The translations under genes and the position numbers were made by a program. The notes under the pieces were generated by a model. That model made no database searches. It worked only from the letters and a program-made list of their open reading frames with translations, and was not told the DNA's origin. A DNA stretch of 64,000 nucleotides from Prostheceraeus crozeri (taxonomy: Eukaryota > Platyhelminthes > Polycladida > Euryleptidae): assembly GCA_907163375.1 (NCBI GenBank), contig CAJQUW010004594.1, positions 248,001-312,000 of the forward strand. Direction: 5' to 3'. Positions 46,230-58,049 of this stretch are shown piece by piece; the stretch's first letter is position 1, and the number at the start of each line of letters is the position of its first letter.

Positions 46230-48165
46230 AATGATCTCCCAAAGTATTATTTTAATAGAATGTTTGTTATTTGAAAGCTTTTAGACTTGCTAAACATAAT
46301 GTTAAGACTGTGGCGGCCATGATATTTGCCACATCCATGTACATACATGTAGATCAGTCATAGACTTCTATGGATAAGTTATGTAGCTATGTGCATGTGC
46401 ATGTCCTATATCTTTGATTACAGTTGTACTGTTATGCCATGTTAAAAGTTATGATGCTGCTATGTAGGGAAGTCATAATAAAGCAGACTAGTGACGACTT
46501 AGCATCGCTTTCAGACGCACATTAAGCATTTCTCACATAATAGAAAATGCTTCACAGAATTAGGTATATCATTGAAATTTGTTCATTTACAACTTGCATT
46601 TTTCGTCTTTCTTAATTGTCGTCCAAATTTGACTGCAAAAACGCAATAAAACCGACACAATTATTTCATCAAGTAATCAAAAAAACGTAGGCTACAATGC
46701 AAACTCAAACATTTCACCATTTCAATCAAAACATTTGTCGCAGCGTTTTAGGAAAGCTCTCAGGGAATCCCGAAGCATCGACCATAGTACTCTCTCAATT
46801 TCTACTTTAATTCTTCGTTGAAATGCTTCAAGATTAGGAAATATAATCAAGGGGTTACGTCAGGTGAGCGTGCAGGCCACTAGATGGCCCCTCGTCGCCC
46901 AATCCACCTCACTGATAAGTAAATGTTCAATAGCTGACGAGCTACTGAGCAATAATGCGGCGGGCCCCATATTGTTGAAAATTGATGAATGGTGAAAGAT
47001 ATTGCCAAATTCTATCGGAGACGGTGATTCCAAATATGTGTCGGCCAGGACAAAATCGATGGTGTTTCCAACAAGATACCATCGGAAAATTAAACTATAA
47101 TTACATTTTCCTACTGCGGAAAATCTAAATGTCATTCTGTTTCCAATCGCAAGCCAAATACGTAGGAAATTCTAAAATATGACACTGGTCACCTTCAACC
47201 GAATGAAGATTTTGGATGTGTAGCCTGAAACCTTTATTACCAGACTTACACCTTCAACTTTGTCAATCATATCCTGTATTTATGTGAGGCATCATTTTTT
47301 CATGATTTCACTTTTTGTAGGCACAAAGCAACAAATTTCAATGACAAGCTTCGTAGCTTGTTCTAATCGAGTGGCAATAAAGGCCTTTTGATGAAACATG
47401 AGTTGGAAGAACTGAACACCAACCGTTTTAACACATGCCAAAGACAATTTCAGAGATTACCAACGATCCTGAGAGAAAGAATACCACAACGCTCGACTGA
47501 GACGATATCAAAACTCTGAAAGTCATGCAGTATTATATTTTGTAAAACTGATAGATATAATAACTCCTTCCTTCCATCCTGTATATCGGGGTTTTTGTAG
47601 CTGTGACTTAATGCCTTTTTACATGCTTTATATGATCAGCCGTAGCTGTTTATCAACACATGCACATAAATGCTTATTATTATTAAAGTTTTGTTTCATC
47701 TTGTCTTTAATGACCGATCACGTCAGCGACCTCCGCATACCAACATTTCTTTCAATAGTGATTCCAGGTGTTGCTCATTTTTCGTTTGAGTTGCATTTTA
47801 AGAGAATATTCGACATCTCAGCAGCGATAAGCTTGCGCGAAGAAAACATTTCTAAAATGACACGATAAAAGGAAACAAAGGAGATTATAAAAGCACGCTG
47901 CTTCAATTCTTCATATGAAAGCATCTCAAATGACGTCTAGCGGTCATGCAAGCTCAATTACATCCTGCAATTAGAGGAAAGAATGTAAATAGAATAATTG
48001 AATACTGACTTGCATCCTAAAAAATGAAATTTATCGCTCTTGGCGTGCCAGACGGTTAATTGCTGCTTGTGATGAGTTAGACTTACAGCTAAAAAATTGC
48101 GTCCATCTGATAAGGTTCACACGCATTAACATTGAAAATTCAAAAACTGTCGATTGATGGCAGAA
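46230..48165. other. No firmly recognised gene; one coding-like patch
   Basis: A minus-strand open patch at about 46863-47106 (VGNTIDFVLADTYLESPSPI and onward) is more GC-rich than its flanks and is preceded by GTAATTATAG, a possible acceptor; no domain, no clear donor. The rest is AT-rich. Confidence 0.35.
46863..47106 (-). CDS. Weak candidate exon or coding relic
   Basis: Open on the minus strand through to a TGA at its lower end, with raised GC and no recognisable domain. Peptide segments include NMGPAALLLSSSSAIEHLLI. It could be a last exon, since it ends in a stop, or chance. Confidence 0.2.
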
Positions 48166-48173
48166 TTCATGAT

Positions 48174-49425
48174 CACAGAGTAAGTGCAAGGTGGAGCAGC
48201 AACTCACCATACATTAAATCCCTGACGTGTATGCAGTTTCTATTTTATTAAATGAACTTGAATTGAGACCCATTTACACATTCTCATACGATGATGAAAA
48301 TCATCCCAGCAGCCATTTATAATAGAATATAATGCTTACTAATTCAAATTATTAGTTAAAGTAGTCCTAATGATGACTGATGGCGTTCTCCAATCCGCAA
48401 GTGTACAAAGGCAATGCTACCGTAACCGTTGGATTAATCAGTTCTTAAAAGAACTCACTGGACCGTTCTCGTGGCAACGAATTAAAATTCATCAGCTTTG
48501 GCCCAATATCTGGTAAAAATGGCAATCTTAAGATTTGTAACACTACTCATTCTTAATGTTAATATACTAATACCATAGATCCCGAACACTGCCGCATACA
48601 TGTTCAAAACAGACGTCTAATAGACATCGACGTTGAACAATAGATAGATAGACAATCCAATAGACAATCTAATAGATAGACAACGACGTCAAACAGACGT
48701 CGAACATGCAAGATCTGCATTTTTTGCACTTTAGGAGAAATCTACACAAATTAGAATGATCATAATAGGAAGAAACAATCGTAATCCTCCATGTTGCAAC
48801 AACCTTGGAGAGATAATATAATTTGCTAAATTAGCAATTCCAAGAGTTTCTATTACTTTGATGCTCAGCCTGATTGATGAGAGTATTTCTCCAGCGTGAT
48901 CAAATCACAAATTACCCGTCACTCAAAGAGCAGAACGTCATGGTCAAATACAGTGATCATAATTTGCTTAATTAGATGTAAATGGGTCCACATTACTATT
49001 GAGAACTAGGAAATGAAGCATCAATTAATTGAATCACAAAATTATGCCGATGAAAATTGAATTAAAAGCTTGAAATCTCAGCCAAGAGGCACAATAAGAT
49101 CTCAATTGTTCATTTGTTAATGAAATTACATTGATAATCAGCCTAATTTCCGCTTAATTGATATGGCTATCTGCAAATTTTCATTACTTTTGAGATCCAA
49201 CATGTTTCATACTACTTCTATAGTGGCTTCACGTCGGTAGTATATAAACACAGGAATAATTTGCAAAGCTTTAGCTTTTAAAAACTACTCAAATAATATT
49301 TTTGGAGCGCAGGAATGTAATCTCCGCAAAAAGCTGAATCTTTTCATTAAAAATGTTTCACTGTATACAGTTACTTTTTTGAGTCGACACTTTACATACT
49401 AGGTGTAGGCTATACTTACTCTATG
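48174..49425 (+). mobile_element. 8-bp-TSD non-autonomous DNA transposon, longest copy in the window
   Basis: Flanks TTCATGAT (48166-48173) and TTCATTAT (49426-49433) agree at 7 of 8. The left end CACAGAGTAAG matches CATAGAGTAGG of the 52379 copy; the right end is TTACTCTATG. Aligned blocks include AAATGGGTCCACAT.ACTATT and TTTTTTGAGTCGACACT. An extra stretch of ATAGATAGACAA and GACGTC repeats at about 48590-48710 makes this copy longer. No transposase frame. Confidence 0.82.
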
Positions 49426-49433
49426 TTCATTAT

Positions 49434-50649
49434 TTTTGAATTTTGACTCACAAGTCTTCTTGCAGGTTGTAGGTGAAATGTTTCATTGCGAATTCTGGAA
49501 CCGCTAGCACACCTCCTTCACACATCTGCTGCCCTGCAATGGCGATGGAACAGAGCGACGTTACTTACTAAAATAAGAAATGCCTGCAACCAGAATACAT
49601 GTACAGCAAAATTTAATACGACCTTGTACTGATCGTTTAGCTTGCCTGAATGGGTGTGCATTGACTTCCCAACATTGAACTGCAGTAGGTATTGTACTTG
49701 CATAACGGTTCAATACACTTTCTGTGTATCAAATAATTTTATACGCCTAAAAATTAAATATAATTGTTCTTGATTGTTCACTAGAACGTGTTTGTTGCTT
49801 GTGCGTCTGTTGTTTCAAATGCACTTGATAAAAGCGACAATCCATGCATGGAGAAGACATGTCACTTACAATGTATGCCGTCATCATCATATCTTTGTTT
49901 CGCTTCACGTGTACAGGTGCACAGGTGCAGTTCAGCCAAATTTTGCGCGTCGATCTTATTCGCTCAATCAATGGAAGCCGTATTGCTGATCCCTGGTCGT
50001 CATTTGCTTTCATCCATTTGATTAACGTTGAAGCACAGGATCGCGTTGAAGCTTCGAGATGACGTCATTGAGGACACCCTCTCAATTAAGAGAGACTGAT
50101 GCAACGTGATCGCAGAGATTGCAATGTCAGGGAAGCTTGATTGACCTTCCTCGAATTCGCAGCACTCTCTAACCCCACACAAAGCAGAAGTGAGTGACCG
50201 ATGAGAATTACCGGCATCATTTATCTATTGAAATATCGAAATTAAGAGAAGAATCTCTTTCATCAAATGTGATGATAACACTGTATTATCATTATGTAAG
50301 TGATACTGCTCACCGATATACCTCGAAACATTAAGTACAGCGATAAGACCTAAGATTTGATTGATTAAGTTTTGAAATGCAAGCTTTTGCATCCAGCTAT
50401 CTTCGCAAAGTCGACTCAAAAACTAGGGATAGAAATTTACTTGGAAAGGGACGGTGGCCATCAAGGGGTCAAACGCCACATGAAGGTATCGGATACCCGC
50501 GTCTGCCAGTGCATTTTTCGTGGGTAGCCTTTTGATGTTTACGAGAAGGGATATAGCAGTATACAAGTAGCGACATACACCCGCGAATCAGCTGGTCTGC
50601 AATACCCCTCCAATTATAGCATCAAGATCGATTCTCCTGGAAAAGTAAG
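49434..50649. other. No recognised gene
   Basis: Overlapping short frames on both strands at 49750-50060 have no domain; nothing else recognised. Confidence 0.4.
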
Positions 50650-51525
50650 CGGAAATGGAGGCAACTAAGAATTTATCTCTTGTATATCTTTGGATTCAAA
50701 AATAGGAGCGGAAAGGGAAGTGGTTATGAAACAATTAGGAATTTATTTCTTCTACATCCTTTGTTTCAAAAATAAGAGTGAAGAGGATATGCAAACTAAA
50801 CTCATGAATCTTCTTCTTCAGCCGTTTTCAGTCCACTGCTGGATGAAGGTCTCTGCGCGATGTCTCGCATCCATGTTTTTCCTGCCACTTTATCTAGACT
50901 GTCTTCCTAATGAGTTCTCTGTCTTCCTCTTCTTCTTTTGCCGTCCATCGGATGCCATGCCGTTACCGATTTTGTCCAACGCCCATCTTGTCTTCTTGCC
51001 ACATGTCCAGCCAAGCTCCATTTCAGTTTTGCTGCAATCTCCAGGACGTCACTTACTCCGTCTGCTGTCTAATCCATGTGTTCCTCTTTTTATCTCGTCT
51101 TGTAATCTTCAACATCGCTCTTTCCATTGCTCTTTGGGTAACTTGAAGTTTATTTCTATGTTCCTTTGTTGTCCTCCACACTTCGCATCTCTATGTCAAC
51201 ACAGGGAGAATGCACTGATTGAAGGTTTGTCTCTTAAGGCACATTGGTATGTCACTCTTGAATATATCTTTTGCACGATTAAATGCTTGCCATGCTTGTA
51301 TATATCCTACTGATTTCCTCAGCGATGTTGGTGCTCATGCTTGCTAAGTGAACAAGGTAAATACATTCTTGAACCTCTTCGATCTGCACATTGTCGGCAC
51401 TCACTGGTTGCGAGATAATACTGTTGTTTTTCATAATTTTCGTTTTGTCTACATTTATTCTTAGTCCTCTTTTTTTTACTGGCAAGTGCTAGCTCATTTA
51501 TCATTCTTTGGAGATCTTCCATATT
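50650..51525 (-). mobile_element. RTE-like LINE, 3' fragment with tandem 3' UTR repeat
   Basis: On the minus strand from 51525 the end of a reverse transcriptase is readable: GLRINVDKTKIMKNN (the L.IN..KTK.M box), then QIEEVQECIYLVHL (the V..F.YLGS segment). In shifted frames follow LKITRRDKKRNTWIRQQT, GHVARRQDGRWTKSV, DGKRRRGRQRTH and AGKTWMRDIAQR, the conserved C-terminal tail of RTE-type elements. Several stops and shifts. The 3' UTR holds a direct repeat of about 72 bp, two units (50650-50787). The + strand 207-codon frame here is its shadow. Confidence 0.8.
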
Positions 51526-51991
51526 TTCTGAGATTAGTACTAATGATGGAATTCATGATTAGTACTAAGCTAACTTACAAATTCATGCGAAATTGCATGT
51601 TTCGGTATATATGGGTTATCTCCACCAGGTTTTCAAATTTGTCTAAAATCTACAAAAATGAATCAATGGTCACCAGACTTTAAGTAGATGTACGTAAGCA
51701 TATATTCATTCTACTATCTCAACAAATGACTTTGTTGATATCAAGTGCTCTCTGCGCAGACGATGTCAGAAGAAATCAGATCAAGTTGCAGACATCGCTG
51801 TACTTTAGGTTATCACCCCTAATTCAAAAAGTACTTGTCAGATTTGCATAAATTTTGGCATGCGGGAAGAAATAATCCTCACTTACGTGTACTTAAAGTT
51901 TTGTGACGATTGATTCATTTCTACGAATTTTAGACAAATTTTAAAACATGGGGGGGAAGTAGTCCATAGGTATTCATGTTTCATTGCATGC
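51526..51991. other. No recognised gene
   Basis: AT-rich spacer between the LINE fragment and the next MITE. Confidence 0.4.
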
Positions 51992-51999
51992 CGAGGCAG

Positions 52000-53311
52000 G
52001 GCACTTCTACTCTTTCCCCCACAATTTCCAGTTTTTCCAAATTCATAAAATTTCATCAAACTTTGTCACATTGGAATTAGAATATTGATCTGTCACTGAG
52101 TGACAGCACATCTAACCCGAGAAGTTTTACTTGAACCCTGGGATGAAGGATTGGTCCCTTGGATAGTCAGTTAGAATACAAAGAATACAAGGTACAGCTG
52201 TGATCATTAACTTCGTGGAAATGTTGTCTATAGACGAATGATGAGCAGTTGTCTTATTCTGAGACGGTTAATGTGCTACAATCCAGAGGAATTTTACACA
52301 CTCAGCGCTTTTGCGACGGTAGTGCGGCTGCCGTTATAAGGAGTAAGAGAAAATCGTTGACGCTGCAACACTCCCGGGCATAGAGTAGGTATATTAGGTA
52401 GAGTGGTAACTCTGCATTTATTTAGTCCCAATGTGTATACACCTTCGATTTTATTAACTGAACTCAACGGGGATACATGTGGTATTGTCACCAAATATGA
52501 GATATGCAAATTTTTGCAGTTTTGTGGAAATTACCACGGAATTGACTAATCATGATGGTATAATGCAGAAGGAAATTATATTATTTTACAGATCGTCAGT
52601 GTCATGACAGCCTTGGATAGGTAATGTTTGTTAAATTAGCGATGCGGTGGGTTCCTATTACTTTCATGCTCAACATGAAGAGTATTTTCTTAAGCGTGAT
52701 CATATGATAGGCAACCTGCCAATGGCAGAGTAAAATAACAGAATCAAAGACAATGATTTTAATTAACTTTGAAAGATTCAAATGGGTCCACATCACTATT
52801 CAGATTCAAGAGATGAAACATGAATTTAGTGAATCATAAAATCATGCCGACAAAAATTGAAATAAAACGGAATTTCAGTCAAGAAAGCACGAATAAGATC
52901 TCGACATTTTCCTGAAGACTTTCATTATAATGCGGCTAATGAAATTCCCTTGATAATCAGCTTAATTTCCGCTTAGTTAGGATGCTGATTAGCAAATATT
53001 CCTTCCTTTTGATATCCAACTTTTTTCATGCAACTTATAAAGGGGCTTACAAGTATATATAAATAGTATACTCGTAAATTATATATGAAAAGTAGTATAT
53101 ATATTTGCAAAATTTTGACCTTTTCAAAACTGTTCAAATAATTTTTTGGACCACGGGAACGTAATCTCCTCAGGAAACTGAATATTTTCATATAAAAATT
53201 TTTACTGTATACAGATACTTTTTTGAGTCGACACTCTACCTATATATCCCTATTCTATGCTCCCGGGTATCAGCAGCAAAACTGTGGGGGGGGGAGAGGA
53301 ATAGAAGTACC
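52000..53311 (-). mobile_element. Older copy of the 30849 MITE, split by an 881-bp insertion
   Basis: 52000-52378 is the reverse complement of most of 31267-30890, beginning GGCACTTCTACTCTTTCCCC. The missing end reappears after the insertion at about 53268-53311 (GTGGGGGGGGG...ATAGAAGTACC). The flanking 8-mers CGAGGCAG and CAAGTCAG agree at 6 of 8. It is clearly more diverged than the 30849 copy's flanks. Confidence 0.85.
52379..53259 (+). mobile_element. 8-bp-TSD non-autonomous transposon nested in the MITE above
   Basis: A perfect CTCCCGGG lies at 52371-52378 and 53260-53267. Terminal inverted repeats are about 27 bp, starting CATAGAGTAGGTATATTAGG and, inverted from the right, CATAGAATAGGGATATATAG. 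The same family is at 1-389 and 48174-49425. No frame. Confidence 0.93.
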
Positions 53312-53647
53312 CAAGTCAGGACTAGGATTGATCTCTATGGAAAATGCTGTTGGATAGAAACTGCTATAATTTGATGAAGGAATTATCTTCCACAGCATTT
53401 ATAAGAAATAATCCAATCTAATGCTGTGTGAGAAGCCTCTCATTCCATCGAATTGTTCACTTTCTTTCATTCAGGAATTTCGTCTGGACATGATACAAAG
53501 AATCTTTTGGTCAAAAGACTTTCATGAATGAGCCGTTAATCCTTCATCTTCTTCGCCGATGATTGGTCACAATATCTGCAAATCAGATTTCGTCCTTTAT
53601 TCAATTCATGTTCTCTCGCTTACTATCTCTGATGTCAGTCAGCTGCG
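53312..53647. other. Upstream region of the 53648 frame
   Basis: No TATA box or other element could be called with confidence. A possible acceptor, TATCTCTGATGTCAG, ends at 53638, ten bases before the ATG, so an upstream non-coding exon is possible. Confidence 0.3.
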
Positions 53648-54391
53648 ATGCACGACGTCTTTACCGCGTTGCTTATCCTCCTTCCGTCCACTTCAGCTTC
53701 ATCTTCCACCTCAACAGCTCCCGAATGTCACTGGATTTTCGATTCCTGCCGCGATGCAGAGACCGGCATCGGTTGGTGGAGTTGCTTCGCGATCCTGCAC
53801 AAAGTTGATGACAAGGGGAAGCCGTGTGGAATCTCCCCTCGAAGGCGAAGGGTAATGCTGGACTCAGACGCGGGGGCGCCGTTCATTCCCTTCTGCTCCG
53901 TCGTGCCCTGGTGCTCTATCCGGCCGGCATGGTGTCCGTGGGGGCCGTGGACTGGAACATTGGATTGTGCTGATCCGACAGCCTTAGTGACGCGCACCCG
54001 GCGACAGTGTTGTCATCCCATCAGTCGAACTCCTGACCCGCGACTCCTGTGTGCTGTCACCGCTCACTTGGACTCTTATCAACAGCGCAGGGGTCTTAGT
54101 GCAGGCTGTAAACAGAATTCTGACATCGTTACGGACTCTGGAATTCATGCAGACATGGAGGAACATCTTAATCATTCACATCTTCATTTTCTGGGCTGCT
54201 GTGCTGTTCTTATTGCTCTGGTGACTATTTTCATTGTCTGCCACCGATCCTGTAAACGCAGGAGGCAATGGAGATATCGACTGATTTCTGAATCACGTCC
54301 ACCACCTCTTCCGAAAATTGTTCTACGACCAAGAGACCTTCCACCACCTTCTGATAGAAGGAGAATACTCTTGAGGATAGCTCCAAGGTGA
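53648..54391 (+). CDS. Putative type I membrane protein with a thrombospondin type-1-like segment
   Basis: An uninterrupted 247-codon frame, GC-rich against AT-rich flanks. Residues 1-24 (MHDVFTALLILLPSTSAS...) fit a signal peptide. The outer part (25-180) has about 14 cysteines and many tryptophans; residues 95-121 read WCPWGPW, then a Cys, then TRTRRQC, the WxxWxxW...RxRxC pattern of thrombospondin type-1 repeats, though the usual CxxxCG spacing is altered. Residues 181-198 (FLGCCAVLIALVTIFIVC) form one membrane span, followed by a basic stop-transfer run (KRRRQ) and a proline-rich tail (RPPPLPK, RDLPPPSDRR) that could bind SH3-type domains. ATG chosen as the first Met before the hydrophobic run. 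No close family is recognised, and it may be one exon of a larger gene. Confidence 0.6.
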   Translation: MHDVFTALLILLPSTSASSSTSTAPECHWIFDSCRDAETGIGWWSCFAILHKVDDKGKPCGISPRRRRVMLDSDAGAPFIPFCSVVPWCSIRPAWCPWGPWTGTLDCADPTALVTRTRRQCCHPISRTPDPRLLCAVTAHLDSYQQRRGLSAGCKQNSDIVTDSGIHADMEEHLNHSHLHFLGCCAVLIALVTIFIVCHRSCKRRRQWRYRLISESRPPPLPKIVLRPRDLPPPSDRRRILLRIAPR

Positions 54392-55805
54392 CAACATTCC
54401 CAAAGCTCTGAGGATTGTACACATTCAGGACTCCTGCACGACAAGTAAAGGAATTTGCATGAAGGCACAAGGAATTTAGGATTTTAAATTTAGTTTTATA
54501 TCTTCAAAGAGAATATAATATATTGAAAAACTAATTTTCAATCTTTTCGATAAGAATAGTTGAATTGCAGAGAGAATACGAGTAGTTTTAATTACTAAGC
54601 TGCATAAACAGGGAGTGCATAATATATAACTTGACAGTTAACTGCATTACCGAGATAAGTTTATTGAGAGGTGAATGGGAAAGTGGGAATGTTTCCTGGT
54701 GCAATCTAGTAATGCTATATTCGCTATTGGCAGGGACGCCAGCAAGTGTGTTGCAGGTGTTGCACCTGTTGCATGCATTCATAAATTCATAAATTGCGGT
54801 AATTTTCCTTAAACTTTATTTAACGGATTTATTTGACCAAATGGCATCACCTATTTGGGTTGCTTGTGAACATCTGATTGACACTTAGTAGACTTCTATT
54901 GTGCTCAATATTCCCTAACATCGCGGAAATCATGTGTGAATAGATGTGTGAACAGTCAAAATTACAATGTAACAAATGATGTAATGTAAGATGATTTAAT
55001 CATTAAAATTTACTAATATAGGCTGTTTTAATACATCATATCATTACTTTTTGTGTAATATTGTATAAAAAAGATGTTAATTTTGTATCGCATGTATAAA
55101 ATGTGTGCTTTAAACATTTTCTTATCATTAACTAGGAAGGCAAGCATGCATGCGAATTACGTAAAAGTCAATACTGAAATTTCATTATCAACCAACGGCA
55201 AAGATGCAGAGCTAACTTTTTGCAGAAATGCATGCATCCTTTGTATACATACATGTATAGAGCACGCTTTATCCTCAACATCATGTGAAGCAGTCTTCAC
55301 ATTTGCATTTTTCTCCAAATGCCAGTGTAATCGATTTTTAGCAATCATCACAATAGCTGCGAGAATGTTTCCACACACCTGTGTACAGGAGGAGTGAGTC
55401 TCTTCAGAAAACCCGAAACTTTCCAACAATTTGGATTGACGATGTCGGCGTCAATCGGATGTCTCCTTAAGTTCAGGGAATGTGGGCGTCTTTCACGCGC
55501 TTGTGCGAGATGAAGAGATAGATTCTTCAAAAACGACTTCCGTTTAGAAGAACATCCGTCTAAAATGAATTGAAGCAGCTGATATTAATGTTATTGAATG
55601 TCAGCAAAAAGGTTATTCTTTGGGTCTTGCAACTATAGGAGAATTACTCCTCGTTTTAATCTACTTGATCGACGCCCCTAGGCCAAAATTGTCGTCTAAA
55701 ACTAATGAAGGCTTCTGCTACCTCACCAGAATGAAGAACTCAGCAGCATGAAGTTTTTGTTCTTCGTCATTGGCAACGATTGTCAAAGAAATAGGTCGTT
55801 CTGTA
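54392..55805. other. No recognised gene
   Basis: AT-rich. The overlapping opposite-strand frames at 55074-55430 (107 and 90 codons) lack domains and are not called. Confidence 0.4.
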
Positions 55806-55813
55806 TTCTTCTG

Positions 55814-58041
55814 CAGTGCTATTCAACCGGGGTGCCGCGGCACCCTGGGGTGCCGTGAGAAATTTTTTGGGTGCCGTGGAGAGGAGGGGTGTCGCAAGGG
55901 TGCCGTTAAGAGAAAGAGGTGCCGTGGGAGAGAGGGGTGCCGCAGCTCATGAGATATCGGTGAGGCGTCCCATTCGACCGATCGAGGTAGAAATGTTGAC
56001 CATCCCAAGTCCATGAGTTTTATTTGAATTGACTCCGATTTCACACAAATCTATAGGCGCTCCTTGCACAGACAGCGAACCCTGTCTCTTTCCATCATAA
56101 GCACTCGGCAGCATTTCAAATTTTTACGAGATGATCTCGTGCTTGTTGCGTGCGCGTGATTCCTTGCAGTTTTCTAACACTGTTCATCCGCTCTGCTGCT
56201 GCTGATCTCAACCACCTACACGTGCATATCTATGCCGACTTCGACACAAATGCTATTGCTTGGGTAAAATGGTGAACGCAGTTAAGGCTAATACGAAGAA
56301 GAGCAGACTGTTCGCTCAACTCTGTGAGGAGATGGACTCAGAAGTGACGAAGCTATTGTACCATTGCGACGTAAGATGGCTTTCAAGAGGGAAAGTCCTT
56401 GAACGGGTGCTCCTGTTGAGAGAGGAGTTGGCAGTTTTCTTCACAGAGCTTGGTGATTCCAGCGCCGTCAACCTGAATAACTTGAATTGGCTTGGAAAAC
56501 TGTCATATTTGAGCTCCATTTTCCACTGTCTGAACACCTTGAATCTCAGCCTACAAGGGAAGGGAGGCGACATCTTCACGGCTTTGTCAAGAATAAAGGC
56601 ATTCCATAGGAAAATTTCGTCTTGGATGAAACAAGTAGAGAGGAAGGACTTCATCGACTTCCCTGAATTCCATCAATTCATGCTGAGCTCAAAATGGGAG
56701 CTCACGGATGCTAGCCTCGAGCAACAAATGTCTGAATCGATACTTCAGCACCTGGATGTCCTTCGCGGCAACATAGAAAAGTATTTTCCGTCCCAAGAAT
56801 ATCAGCATCTGGAGGAGAATCTTTGGATCATTAATCCATTTGTTGCCGAAGAAGAGTTCCTCACTGATCTGCGAGAAGCTTTGGAGCAGAGGGTGAACTT
56901 CAAGGCTTGCGATTATTATGGAAATTTCTGGGTTGGTCTCCTTCGAATCCCGGAATATGAAGACGCTGCTGTGAGAGCCCTAGGTCTATTGGTAGCAATG
57001 CCGACCTCATACCTTTGCGAGAAAGGCTTCTTCACTCTTGTTTCGATCAAAACAAATAAAAGAAACTGCTTAAGAGACATCGACGAGTTGATGAGCGGAG
57101 CATTGGAAACAGACATAACCCCACGATTCGGCTTGATAGCCGATAGCATGCAACAGCAACGCTCACATTGATGTTTTGTTTTTGAAGTGCAACTTTTGAT
57201 TTGTTGAAATTGGCATAGTTTTTCCCAGTGATCTCCAATATAAAGAAAGTGCAGAGAATTTCATAATTGAGTGAATGAATTTTGTGTCACCGTTTCCCTT
57301 CTCAGGTTCTGGGCGGTGCTGACTTTGATAGACTAATTAGTTGGACTTCAGCTGTAGCGGTGTAATAGCTTTCAGTCCACATGCCCTTCTCCACAAATCT
57401 CTCACTTAATCCTGGCGTGGTCAGATCTAAGGAATCACGTCAGGGAGATTTCCATTAGACAAACTGGAAGCATAGTCTTCTGCAAGGAGGACCCAGAATA
57501 GGATCTCTTGCAGCGACCGAGTTTGACGCACGAACATATATAGAAGAGCTGGACAGGCATTTTGACATACATGTAGTATTTGATCACTGTTCGTCTAGCA
57601 TGGTCAAGATTTACATCATAATTCCAGCATTACTGCTGTTAAATCAAAAATACATGTCCATGCTTAGCAAATTGACAAAGCGAATTCAAACTTAAATTTG
57701 ATTACCATGACTAAAATTTCTTGCGCTTTCTTGCCCCTGATTTCAGAAAGATGAAAACAAAGTGTTCTTCATTGAATTGCTGTGATATAATAGAGATATA
57801 CTGATATTGACATAATGCACGAATTGTTCTAATTTCTAGATGCATTTCAACGGCTGAGAAATGAAGTCTAGAGAAGAAGTCAGCAATAAATTGTGATCAC
57901 AAATCAGTTCTTGGAAAATAATGCGGCCACGTTTTTTAGTGGATGATAGAGGCACAAAACTGCGGTTTGCCACTGGGGTGCCGTGAGTGCATGTATTGAT
58001 TAGAAGGGGTGCCGTGGCTTGAAAAAGGTTAAATAGCACTG
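55814..58041 (+). mobile_element. hAT transposon with perfect 8-bp target duplication
   Basis: TTCTTCTG lies at 55806-55813 and 58042-58049. The terminal repeats are CAGTGCTATTCAACC and, inverted, CAGTGCTATTTAACC. Inside both ends GGGGTGCCG(T/C)G motifs recur: about eight times at the left (55830-55945), twice at the right (57974-58017). These are likely subterminal transposase sites. The perfect duplication and single long open frame indicate a recent insertion; the transposase N-terminus is missing, so this copy is internally deleted. Confidence 0.95.
56260..57171 (+). CDS. hAT transposase C-terminal half, open but lacking its N-terminus
   Basis: 303 codons without a stop. The first part contains LYHCDVRWLSRGKVLERVL and LLREEL, matching the hCDVRWLSRGKVLxRxxxLR block of the ZBED5/FAM200/SCAND3-type hAT lineage, in the RNase H fold. 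Near the end, MPTSYLCEKGFFTLVSIKTN and KRNCL is the hAT dimerisation motif (xxYLCExGFSxLxxIKTKxRNRL). The BED zinc finger and the first catalytic region expected upstream are absent: 55950-56260 shows only short frames. Full transposases of this group are about 600 residues, so roughly half remains. A domesticated fragment is possible because the frame is intact, but the perfect target duplication more simply indicates youth. Confidence 0.88.
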   Translation: MGKMVNAVKANTKKSRLFAQLCEEMDSEVTKLLYHCDVRWLSRGKVLERVLLLREELAVFFTELGDSSAVNLNNLNWLGKLSYLSSIFHCLNTLNLSLQGKGGDIFTALSRIKAFHRKISSWMKQVERKDFIDFPEFHQFMLSSKWELTDASLEQQMSESILQHLDVLRGNIEKYFPSQEYQHLEENLWIINPFVAEEEFLTDLREALEQRVNFKACDYYGNFWVGLLRIPEYEDAAVRALGLLVAMPTSYLCEKGFFTLVSIKTNKRNCLRDIDELMSGALETDITPRFGLIADSMQQQRSH

Positions 58042-58049
58042 TTCTTCTG

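Noticed and set aside
50690-51313. 207-codon + strand frame
   Set aside because: It is the antisense shadow of the RTE-like LINE tail readable on the minus strand.
48174-53259. The two related repeats at 48174 and 52379 as a pair of long terminal repeats of one element
   Set aside because: Each has its own, different 8-bp target duplication and inverted ends, and the second sits inside another MITE, so they are independent DNA-transposon insertions. No LTR or virus-like element was recognised in the window.
55770-56044. Gly/Arg/Cys-rich frames on both strands
   Set aside because: They translate the GGGGTGCCG subterminal repeats of the hAT element.
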